A stretch of DNA of 19,887 nt from JBEKYH01 sp049511115 (GTDB taxonomy: Bacteria; Planctomycetota; Phycisphaerae; Tepidisphaerales; Tepidisphaeraceae), in the NCBI GenBank assembly GCA_049511115.1, contig JBEKYH010000028.1, forward strand, positions 1 through 19,887. The letters are read 5' to 3'. The translations under genes were made by a program, and so were the position numbers. Below, piece by piece: positions 1 to 6,514 of this stretch (the first letter of the stretch is position 1; every line of letters starts with the position of its first letter). The notes under the pieces are model-generated. The model was not told the DNA's origin. It did no database searches and worked only from the letters and a program-made list of their open reading frames with translations.

Positions 1-324
1 ATTGCTGCTGGCTGACTTTAATTCATTGATCCAATCAAATATCCGCAAATCCGTAGTCCTGGCCTGCGTGATCATCGAGTCGGCGTATTTGTCAACATCC
101 ACGTCATCTGAAAATCGCCGCTTAAGGCGTGCCAGTTCACCTTCAAATCTGGCCTCTTGAATCGTCAGCAGATTCTCCGCCATTTCCGTCGTTGTTGGGC
201 GAATATAGATGTAATTCTTTGCGTCAGAAGGATGCTTCGCGCGGAACTGCCCAATGGCACTGGCTTCACTATCAATCTGACCTGCGGAACTCGGGCGGTC
301 CAGTTGGGTACATCCATGGCACAT
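1..324 (-). CDS. Probable lipoprotein, partial (runs off left edge; N-terminus appears frameshifted)
   Basis: This minus-strand frame is open from the left edge to an ATG at 324 (108 codons). The protein is charged and probably helical, with acidic and basic stretches such as EARFEGELARLKRRF. I do not recognise a family. Upstream of the ATG the same frame encodes a hydrophobic run (FLLVFVNLLMCHGC) typical of a lipoprotein signal peptide, but a TAG stop interrupts it and no normal start codon precedes it. In another frame, an ATG at 389 opens MHKQDNRTRGNFLF and then stops. One extra T in the T6 run (plus-strand A6 at 347-352) would join the two into a convincing lipoprotein signal peptide. The gene is therefore either frameshifted, affected by a one-base sequence error, or starts at 324 without its signal. 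That it is coding is fairly likely; its function is unknown. Confidence 0.5.
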   Translation of the reverse strand, partial: MCHGCTQLDRPSSAGQIDSEASAIGQFRAKHPSDAKNYIYIRPTTTEMAENLLTIQEARFEGELARLKRRFSDDVDVDKYADSMITQARTTDLRIFDWINELKSASSN

Positions 325-410
325 CAACAGATTTACAAATACAAGTAAAAAAGGAAATTTCCGCGTGTTCTATTGTCCTGTTTGTGCATCACAACGCCGC
401 CGACGGTCCC

Positions 411-416
411 AGTATA
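411..416 (-). promoter_or_regulatory. Possible -10 element for the left-edge lipoprotein gene
   Basis: On the minus strand TATACT lies 21 bases before the ATG at 389, a good match to a sigma-70 -10 hexamer in a locally A/T-rich spot. No convincing -35 hexamer lies 16-18 bases further upstream, so this is only a candidate. Confidence 0.2.
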
Positions 417-452
417 AACATAAGCCACAGTTACTTCCGCATCAGCATTGAG

Positions 453-479
453 CTCTTGAACCTCTTGAACCCTTAAACC
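453..479. repeat. Short tandem repeat, 9-bp unit, about 3 copies
   Basis: CTCTTGAAC occurs twice back to back (453-461 and 462-470), followed by a degenerate third unit CCTTAAACC (471-479). It lies between the divergent left-edge gene and the sigma-factor gene and sits next to a small GC-rich hairpin. Its role is unknown; it resembles simple repeats scattered between genes in many planctomycete-type genomes (recollection, not searched). Confidence 0.5.
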
Positions 480-481
480 CT

Positions 482-496
482 GTCGCCCCCGGCGAC
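482..496. other. Small GC-rich hairpin
   Basis: GTCGCC and GGCGAC form a perfect 6-bp stem around a 3-base loop. No T-run follows on either strand, so it is not a standard intrinsic terminator. It lies in the intergenic region between the divergent left-edge gene and the ECF sigma gene. Confidence 0.4.
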
Positions 497-519
497 GGCT
501 CTTCGCCCAAAGCAGCAAT

Positions 520-525
520 TATAAA
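520..525 (+). promoter_or_regulatory. Possible -10 element upstream of the ECF sigma gene
   Basis: TATAAA sits in an A/T-rich island (about 516-545) within otherwise GC-rich DNA, 49-54 bases before the likely start of the sigma gene. No clear -35 box is visible. ECF genes often autoregulate from an ECF-type promoter, which I could not identify here. Confidence 0.2.
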
Positions 526-573
526 TTTCCAACCATTTTCCTAACCAAAACCGACGCTAAAGTGTCTACTCCC

Positions 574-1245
574 ATGGAGCCGGACGCGACTGAATCCAGT
601 TATCGGGCTGCACAGGCCAAGAAGATGGAGCGTTTGGACGCAAGCGCCCCCAAATCTGAGGCCCAGCAGCCGAGCGATGGCGCACTGGTCCGGCGCGCCC
701 AGCGCGGCGAACGGCAGGCGTATGACCTGCTCATCCGCCGCTATCAGCGGCAGGCCGTGAGCGTCTCCTACCGCCTGCTGGACAATATGCAGGATGCATT
801 GGAAATAACGCAAGATGCTTTTTTGAAAGGATTTACGAGCCTTTCAGGTTTGCAGAATCCCGACGCCTTCGCCGGCTGGCTGATGCGGATTGTGTCCAAT
901 TTGTCGCTGAATTACCGGAGGGCACGAAAAAGCCGCGGCGCGCTGCCCTTGGAAGACCTTCTGGTTGGCTCCGAAGGCGAGGGCCAGGCCGGCGGCGATT
1001 GGGCCGATTCCGGCGGCAACCCGCGGCATAACGCTGAGGGGCATGAATTGGGTCAGGGCTTGAAGGAGGCGTTGGCCCAGCTTCCGGAGAAGCAGCGGAT
1101 GGCCATCGTGCTGTTTACGATTGAGGAGCTGCCCCAGAAGCAGGTGGCCGAGGCGATGGAATGCAGCGTCGAGGCGGTAAAATGGCATGTGTTCCAGGCC
1201 CGAAAGAAATTGCGGGAGCTTTTGAAGGAACATTTGGAAGAATAG
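574..1245 (+). CDS. ECF-family RNA polymerase sigma factor
   Basis: A sigma-70 family, extracytoplasmic-function type transcription factor that directs RNA polymerase to a small regulon. Sigma region 2 spans about residues 36-117 (DGALVRRAQRGERQAYDLLI, then DALEITQDAFLKGF and WLMRIVSN). Region 4 spans about 160-218, with LPEKQRMAIVLF and a helix-turn-helix (QKQVAEAMECSVEAVKWHVF). An acidic, glycine-rich linker joins them. The ATG at 574 is used; an in-frame GTG at 562 is possible and neither has a clear ribosome site. The anti-sigma-like gene starts 61 bases downstream on the same strand, the usual layout for a sigma/anti-sigma pair. The inducing signal cannot be read from the sequence. Confidence 0.9.
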   Translation: MEPDATESSYRAAQAKKMERLDASAPKSEAQQPSDGALVRRAQRGERQAYDLLIRRYQRQAVSVSYRLLDNMQDALEITQDAFLKGFTSLSGLQNPDAFAGWLMRIVSNLSLNYRRARKSRGALPLEDLLVGSEGEGQAGGDWADSGGNPRHNAEGHELGQGLKEALAQLPEKQRMAIVLFTIEELPQKQVAEAMECSVEAVKWHVFQARKKLRELLKEHLEE

Positions 1246-1306
1246 AGCCAAAATCACGGGCATTTGCCCCCGGGCAAGGGAGATTGGTATATCTTAAGAA
1301 GCAGCC

Positions 1307-1843
1307 ATGGACGACAGCTTTGAATTCTCTTTGACGCAATACCTCGACGGCTCGCTCCCCGACGATGGGCGGGCGGCCATCGAAGAGCGTCTGCGCGCTG
1401 ATCCGATGGCGCGGGCCATGCTGGAAGAGCATCGCAAGCTGGCCAACGCGCTGCGGGCATCGGCGATGCCGCAGGTCCATTGGGATCGGCTCGCCGAATG
1501 CATCAGTGGAGCGGTCGAAGACGAAGCCCAGCGGCAGCGCTATTCCATTTCCCGCTATCGCGGCCCAATGCGCTGGGCGATGGCCGCGTCAGTGCTGCTG
1601 GCCATCGGAATCATCAGCCTCTGGTCGCGCGGGCCGCAAGTTCCGGCTCCGGTCCAGACGGCGTCAGTTTTGGATGTAACCGGCCCGCAGGCCGAAGTCG
1701 CGACCGGTGAGCCTCAGGCGGATGTGTCGGTGGGCCAACCCCAGGAAGCCGATGCCGCGTCAGCTTACACAACCGACAGCATCGTCGTGCAGCGGCCGAC
1801 GATCGCCCTGGATGGATTCCCGTCCGTTGGGCATTTGCAATAG
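1307..1843 (+). CDS. Putative membrane-anchored anti-sigma factor
   Basis: A 178-residue protein with a cytoplasmic N-terminal helical domain (about 1-85), one transmembrane segment (about 90-106, AMAASVLLAIGIISLW) and an outer low-complexity tail rich in Pro, Gln, Ala and Val. The N-terminal pattern YLDGSLPDDGRAAIEERL followed by MLEEHRKLANALR is typical of anti-sigma domains in which an YLDGxL motif precedes two helices. No zinc-binding HxxxCxxC motif is present, so this is not a classical ZAS protein. It probably sequesters the sigma factor encoded just upstream at the membrane; this rests on topology, motif and gene order. The ATG at 1307 is preceded by an AAGAAG sequence about 7 bases away. 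Confidence 0.75.
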   Translation: MDDSFEFSLTQYLDGSLPDDGRAAIEERLRADPMARAMLEEHRKLANALRASAMPQVHWDRLAECISGAVEDEAQRQRYSISRYRGPMRWAMAASVLLAIGIISLWSRGPQVPAPVQTASVLDVTGPQAEVATGEPQADVSVGQPQEADAASAYTTDSIVVQRPTIALDGFPSVGHLQ

Positions 1844-1879
1844 AACTTCTTCGCCAGCCTATTGGGATTCAAAAAAGAA

Positions 1880-1986
1880 GAATGAACGCCGAGACACAGA
1901 GACGCCGAGAAGACAAATGCGGAAGCTGATTTCGGAAACTTCCTCGCATTTTTCTTCTCGGCGTCTCGGCGTCTCGGCGTTCATTC
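1880..1986. repeat. Long inverted-repeat (hairpin) element overlapping the start of the STN-domain gene
   Basis: The arms at 1880-1921 and 1945-1986 are reverse complements over 42 bases with 3 mismatches, separated by a 23-base loop that itself pairs partly (GGAAG with CTTCC). Each arm contains iterated CGCCGAGA-type units. From memory, palindromic elements with this GCCGAGAC composition are scattered in planctomycete and other genomes, and give recurring peptides such as SSRRLGVSAF or SSRRLCVSAF when translated. Both strands here indeed encode such a peptide. I see only one copy in the window. The downstream ATG (1917) and the first part of the signal peptide lie inside it. Confidence 0.85.
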
Positions 1987-2912
1987 TCTTTGTACTCGTG
2001 ATCGGGCCGCTTGGAACTCAAGCAGCCGATTCTTCCGATCCGGTCTCCAGTTCCGCTCTCATCAACCAGGCTCTGGACAGCCAGGTCGGTGAACTCAATG
2101 TTCAAGGTGGCCTGATCGATGTGATGAAGAGCATGGAGGCCCAGACCGGCGTGCGTCTGGAAGCGGCGCCGGCGGTGTGGGATGCGCTGCCGTGGGGGCA
2201 GGACACCACCGTCACGGTGCACGCGAAAAACATAACCGCGCGGCAGGCGCTGGACTTGATTGTCCGCCGCCTTGGCTTGACGTACCGGCTGGGGCAGGAG
2301 GCCGTCGTGCTCGAGCCGCTGCCGGCGCTGGCGCGCATGGGACGGCGGGCCACGCTGCAGGAGGTGCATGCCCTGGATACGCTTGCGGGAACGCCATTGG
2401 GATTCGACGGCGATGACTGCACAGTTTCGCAGGTGTTAGCCGCGGTCGACGCTAAGCTGAAGAGTACGTCGCCTTCGGTTTCCGTGCAGACGCGCCCGTC
2501 GGCCGACGATCAACTCGATACGAAGATTCACCTGGCCCGCAACCTGACTCTCCTGCAGGCGATGGAGGAGATCGCCGATCAGACCGGCGCGACGTGGTAT
2601 CCCTGGGGCGACCGTCTCGTGGTAGTGGGAAAACTCGAAGCCACGCGCACGCTGCTGACCAAGCGGCTTTCGCGGCGATTTACTGACGCGCCGCTACCGC
2701 AGGTTTTGGAAGAGCTTTCCGAATTCAGCGGCGTGGAGTTTCATTACGCCCCCGGCGTGATGCAACAGGTGCCGGCGAAATATCAGAGCGTGACCCTGTC
2801 GCTGCAAGACGCGATGGTGGAGCAGATTCTGGAGACGATTTCCGGGGCGACCGGGTTGAAGTTTGAAGCGACGGCGGATGGGGTGAATGTGACGTACGCC
2901 GGGCCAAAATAG
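1917..2912 (+). CDS. Exported protein with three STN-like domains
   Basis: A 331-residue protein with an N-terminal signal peptide (basic SSRR, hydrophobic core LGVSAFILFVLVIG, likely cleavage after TQA near residue 36). It is followed by three similar modules at about 50-137, 150-240 and 241-331. Each has the beta-alpha-beta pattern of secretin/TonB short N-terminal (STN) domains: a short strand, a helix such as GLIDVMKSMEAQTGVRL, then V-x-V strands and a helix like TARQALDLIVRRLGLTY. STN domains in secretins and FecA-type receptors make periplasmic protein contacts. No secretin channel or TonB barrel follows, so this is probably a periplasmic partner, perhaps linked to the sigma/anti-sigma pair upstream. 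The frame is open further upstream but overlaps the anti-sigma gene; 1917 is the sensible ATG. Its start and signal core are encoded inside the inverted repeat. Confidence 0.7.
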   Translation: MRKLISETSSHFSSRRLGVSAFILFVLVIGPLGTQAADSSDPVSSSALINQALDSQVGELNVQGGLIDVMKSMEAQTGVRLEAAPAVWDALPWGQDTTVTVHAKNITARQALDLIVRRLGLTYRLGQEAVVLEPLPALARMGRRATLQEVHALDTLAGTPLGFDGDDCTVSQVLAAVDAKLKSTSPSVSVQTRPSADDQLDTKIHLARNLTLLQAMEEIADQTGATWYPWGDRLVVVGKLEATRTLLTKRLSRRFTDAPLPQVLEELSEFSGVEFHYAPGVMQQVPAKYQSVTLSLQDAMVEQILETISGATGLKFEATADGVNVTYAGPK

Positions 2913-3107
2913 GACACGCTAAGGGCGCAAATAAATGACTAGCCCGCGCTCCGGATTTTGGTAATATGCAATAGTTCACGACGATTGTGGCAAGCGCGGT
3001 AAACGAGGAACTCCTACAAACCTTTTCTCGCAGACTCTGGGCGGTCGACGGAGGATGCAACGCGGCTAAAGCGTCAATCACACGGGCGGACGTGGCGTGT
3101 CGAGTCG

Positions 3108-5474
3108 TTGGAGCAGCGCCTGCTCCTCAGCACTGTGCCCGGGCCGCTTTTCGTAGGCAGTTCAGGCCTCGATTCTGTTGGCGAATACACCATTGCCGGT
3201 GCGGCAATAAATCCGTCGCTCGTCTCCGGATTCCCAGGACCGCCGGGTGGAGCTGCGGTGGCCGGATCGGATCTCTTTGTCGTGAACTCCGGAGATCCTC
3301 CGACCGCTGACGGCAAAATTAGCGAGTACACACTCTCGGGCGTTCCGGTGGCCACCGTCGCATTCGGATTGAAACAACCGTATGCCGTGGCGTTATCGGG
3401 GTCGGATTTGTTTTTCACCTACGACGGCGGCGCTGAATATGCCGGCACGATTGGCGAGTATACGACCTCCGGCGTCAAAGTGAACGCCTCACTGATTTCC
3501 GGTTTGGACGGTCCATTCGCGCTGGCCGTGTCCGGATCGGACCTGTTTGTGGCCAGCGACGCTTCTCCGTTCCTAGCGATGATCGGCGAATACACAACCT
3601 CCGGCGCGACGATCAATTCGTCGCTGATATCGGGAGTGCCTGACATGGCTGCCATCGCGGTCTCCGGATCTGACCTGTTTGTCGCGAGCCAAAGCGGCAT
3701 TGCCGAATACACGACCTCGGGAGCGACAGTCAACGCGTCGCTGGTGCCGGGAGTGGTACTTCCAACCGCCATCTCCGTGGCCGGACCGGATTTGTTTATC
3801 GCGTCCGGCGCTTCCAACGGCAGGGTTGGCGAATACACGACTTCCGGTGCGACGGTAAACGCCTCACTCATTTCAGGCTTGTATGGACTAACCCAGATTT
3901 GCGTTGACCAATCTCAGGTGGTCGGAACGCCAACGCAATTGGCCTTTGGCCAGCAGCCCGGCAATATTATCGCGGGAAAGCCCTTTAGCCCGGCGGTAAC
4001 CGTCGTGGTGGAAGATAGGGACGGCGAAGTTGTCTCGACCGACGATTCGACGATTACCCTTTCCATCGCCAGCGGGCCGTCGGGTTTGTTGGGGGGAACG
4101 ATCACGGCCCCGGCCGTGGACGGTGTGGCGACGTTCAGCGGCCTTTCGCCGCTCACTGTCGCCGGCACATATAAGCTGGGAGCCAGCGATGGCGCTCTGA
4201 GCGGCGTGTCCGGGAGTTTCACCGTTGATTCGGCGGCTCCGGCGGATCTGGCGTTCTTTCAAAATCCAACGCCGATCGTCGCAGGCGAGACGATTACGCC
4301 GGCGATTTCCGTTTCCCTCACAGACGCGTTCGGCAACCGTCTGAACGGATTGAAGGTCAAGCTCGCGATCGCCAGCGGTCCCGCCGGCGCGCGTCTCGAA
4401 GGAACGCTGAACGTCGCCAGCGATGATGGCCTCGCCGTTTTCAGTGACATCTCGCTGACCCAGGCGGGACTCTACACGCTCAAGGCGACCCGCGGATCGG
4501 CGCCGCCTGCGGTCTCAATGTCGTTTTTAGTCATCCCCGCGGCGGCGGCACAACTGACGTTTGTGCAGCAGCCTACCGACGTCACGGCAGGCGAGGGGAT
4601 CAATCCGGCCGTCGTCGTCGAGTACGAAGATCAGTTCGGCAATCTCGACACCGATCAGAACGGCACGATTACCGTTTCCATCAAGACCGGCCCGGCCGGC
4701 GCGGTTTTGAGCGGCATGACAACCATGGCGACGGTGAATGGCGCAGCCACTTTCCCGGGCTTGTCGCTGATCCAAGCCGGTGCATTCAAACTAGCCGCCA
4801 GCGACGGCGCGCTGAACGGCAAATCTGCCAAATTCAGCGTAATTGCCGCAGCTCCGGCGGGCATGGACTTTGTTCAAGAACCGAGTCCGGTCGTCGCGGG
4901 CCAAGATATTAAACCGGCCATCTCCGTCGCGGTTGCCGACGCCTTCGGCAATCCCGTCACCGGCGCCAACGTCCGCCTCTCTATCGCCAGCGGTCCGGCT
5001 GGTGCGATTCTCGCCGGCACACTGCACGCCCTCACTCAAAACGGCGTGGCGACATTCAGCGACATCTCCCTGGCGCAGGCAGGCACGTACAAGCTGGACG
5101 CGCGGCGCGGCTCGCTGGCGCTGGCAACGTCGAGCGCATTTTCAGTTAACCCCGGAGCGGCAACACAACTTGGCTTCGTTGTGGAACCCGCCTCATCGGT
5201 CGCTGGATTGCCACTGGCGCCGCCCGTGGAAGTAGATGTGGAAGATTCGTTTGGCAATCTCGTCACTGGTGATAACTCGGACATTACGTTGGCCATACGG
5301 CGCGGGCCGGCCGGCACGGTGCTGGGCGGCACACTGATGGTGGCCGCGATCGGCGGCGAAGCGACGTTCAGCGATCTGGTCCTGGACGCCGCGGGATCGT
5401 ACAAGTTGGTCGCCGGCGACGGCACCCTGGCGCCGGCCAAGTCGGCGCAATTCACGGTTAGCCAGGGGAGTTAG
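3108..5474 (+). CDS. Large exported repeat protein: propeller-like N-terminus plus five Ig-like domains
   Basis: A 788-residue protein as called from a TTG at 3108. About six 40-residue repeats (residues 15-280) carry the pattern GEYTTSGATVNASLISG followed by AVSGSDLFVAS, suggesting a beta-propeller. Five repeats of about 100 residues follow to the end, each with a strand LxFxQxP, AG, DxxGN, GPAG, GxATFS and AGxYKLxAxDG; these look like Ig-like (invasin/filamin-type) domains. The first coded residues (EQRLLLS) are part of the ESLEQRLLLS motif common at the N-termini of planctomycete exported proteins. The open frame continues upstream to 3003 with RTWRVESLEQRLLLS, so the true start is probably earlier but lacks ATG or GTG. 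No C-terminal anchor is visible. It is probably a cell-surface or adhesion-type protein; no enzymatic motif is seen. Confidence 0.75.
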   Translation: MEQRLLLSTVPGPLFVGSSGLDSVGEYTIAGAAINPSLVSGFPGPPGGAAVAGSDLFVVNSGDPPTADGKISEYTLSGVPVATVAFGLKQPYAVALSGSDLFFTYDGGAEYAGTIGEYTTSGVKVNASLISGLDGPFALAVSGSDLFVASDASPFLAMIGEYTTSGATINSSLISGVPDMAAIAVSGSDLFVASQSGIAEYTTSGATVNASLVPGVVLPTAISVAGPDLFIASGASNGRVGEYTTSGATVNASLISGLYGLTQICVDQSQVVGTPTQLAFGQQPGNIIAGKPFSPAVTVVVEDRDGEVVSTDDSTITLSIASGPSGLLGGTITAPAVDGVATFSGLSPLTVAGTYKLGASDGALSGVSGSFTVDSAAPADLAFFQNPTPIVAGETITPAISVSLTDAFGNRLNGLKVKLAIASGPAGARLEGTLNVASDDGLAVFSDISLTQAGLYTLKATRGSAPPAVSMSFLVIPAAAAQLTFVQQPTDVTAGEGINPAVVVEYEDQFGNLDTDQNGTITVSIKTGPAGAVLSGMTTMATVNGAATFPGLSLIQAGAFKLAASDGALNGKSAKFSVIAAAPAGMDFVQEPSPVVAGQDIKPAISVAVADAFGNPVTGANVRLSIASGPAGAILAGTLHALTQNGVATFSDISLAQAGTYKLDARRGSLALATSSAFSVNPGAATQLGFVVEPASSVAGLPLAPPVEVDVEDSFGNLVTGDNSDITLAIRRGPAGTVLGGTLMVAAIGGEATFSDLVLDAAGSYKLVAGDGTLAPAKSAQFTVSQGS

Positions 5475-5619
5475 TGACGCGCAATGAATGCGCCGCCAAC
5501 GCCCATTTGAGTGCCGTTAGGGTTTCTGCAATTCCTTTCCCGCGCGTCTCTGGACAAACTCGCCCTGTGCACCCTAGGATATTCGAAAAATCGACAACCA
5601 ATTCTTGGGCAATTGGGAA

Positions 5620-6507
5620 ATGGGAAGAACCGTGCTTTGGAAAATAGCTTACGTCACCTACCGGTTGTGGCCGCTTTGGCTTTTCGTTGTATGCACGGCA
5701 TACATTCAGTTACGCGGCAAAGTGAAGCTGAAGCTCAAGCGTCAATTGACGGATCATTCGACCTTCACATCACCGTATAATTGCCTCTGCTATCTGTTTT
5801 CGGCCGTGCCCACAACGCCGGTGCAGGAGCTGGAGCGATTTCCCGACCTCGCTCCGCTGCAGGCCAACTGGATGACCATCCGCGATGAAGCCCTGCGCCT
5901 CTACGAGGAAGGCCACATCAAGAAATCCGAAAGTTTCAACGATCTGGCCTTCAACACGTTCTTCAAACGCGGCTGGAAGCGGTTTTACCTCAAATGGTAC
6001 GGCGACTTCATGCCGTCGGCGAAGGAGCTGTGCCCCAAGACGGTGGAAATGGTGCAGTCGATTCCCAGCGTGAACGCGGCGCTGTTCGCGCTGCTGCCCG
6101 GCCACAGCAAGCTGGGCGCGCATCGCGATCCGTTCGCGGGAAGCCTGCGTTATCACCTGGGCCTTAAGACGCCCAATTCCGATCAATGCCGGATTTATAT
6201 CGACGGCGACCCCTACGCGTGGCGCGATGGACAGGCGATCCTCTTCGACGAAACGTACATTCACAGTGTCAACAACGACACCGACGACGTGCGCATTATT
6301 CTATTCTGCGACGTGACCCGGCCCCTCCGCACCGGCGTGGTGCGAGCCATCAACAATTTCATGATCCGCTACGTGGTGAAATTGACGGAGACGCAAAACG
6401 CCGCCGGCGAGCATGTCGGCCTGCTCAATCATGTGTCGCGTTATATCTACGCGCTTCGCGAAAGTGCGGAGCGCCGCAAGAAAGCCGCCAAGGCAGCGGC
6501 GAAATAG
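5620..6507 (+). CDS. lpxO: LpxO-like Fe(II)/2-oxoglutarate-dependent lipid A hydroxylase (aspartyl/asparaginyl beta-hydroxylase family)
   Basis: LpxO enzymes hydroxylate a secondary acyl chain of lipid A, using Fe(II), O2 and 2-oxoglutarate at the inner membrane. This 295-residue protein matches the family's length (about 300) and order: an N-terminal membrane segment (about 15-30), then RGKVKLKLKRQL and DHSTF, FNTFFKRGWKRFYLKWYGD, LCPKTVEMVQSIPSVN, and the double-stranded beta-helix core. The iron ligands are visible as H168-R-D170 (LGAHRDPFAGSLRYHLGL) and H215 (DETYIHSV), with R225 as the likely 2-oxoglutarate ligand. The ATG at 5620 is used; a TTG five codons earlier is less likely. It is transcribed towards the kdp locus, with stop codons only 7 bases apart. 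Family membership is strong; the exact substrate is inferred. It implies a lipid A-containing outer membrane. Confidence 0.85.
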   Translation: MGRTVLWKIAYVTYRLWPLWLFVVCTAYIQLRGKVKLKLKRQLTDHSTFTSPYNCLCYLFSAVPTTPVQELERFPDLAPLQANWMTIRDEALRLYEEGHIKKSESFNDLAFNTFFKRGWKRFYLKWYGDFMPSAKELCPKTVEMVQSIPSVNAALFALLPGHSKLGAHRDPFAGSLRYHLGLKTPNSDQCRIYIDGDPYAWRDGQAILFDETYIHSVNNDTDDVRIILFCDVTRPLRTGVVRAINNFMIRYVVKLTETQNAAGEHVGLLNHVSRYIYALRESAERRKKAAKAAAK

Positions 6508-6514
6508 GCTCCGT

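Noticed and set aside
1707..1916. Upstream extension of the STN-domain reading frame
   Set aside because: It overlaps the anti-sigma gene out of frame, is Arg/Pro/Ser-rich nonsense, and would bury the signal peptide about 90 residues inside the protein.
1880..1986. CRISPR-like repeat cluster
   Set aside because: The repeated units are arranged as one inverted pair without spacers of regular size, and no cas genes are nearby.
3419..3871. Repetitive 150-codon minus-strand frame opposite the propeller-like repeats
   Set aside because: Its apparent repeats simply mirror the sense-strand repeats; the sense protein explains the sequence fully.
5479..5493. Small hairpin (GCGCA/TGCGC) after the large surface protein gene, considered as a terminator
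   Set aside because: Only a 5-bp stem with no following T-run; too weak to call.
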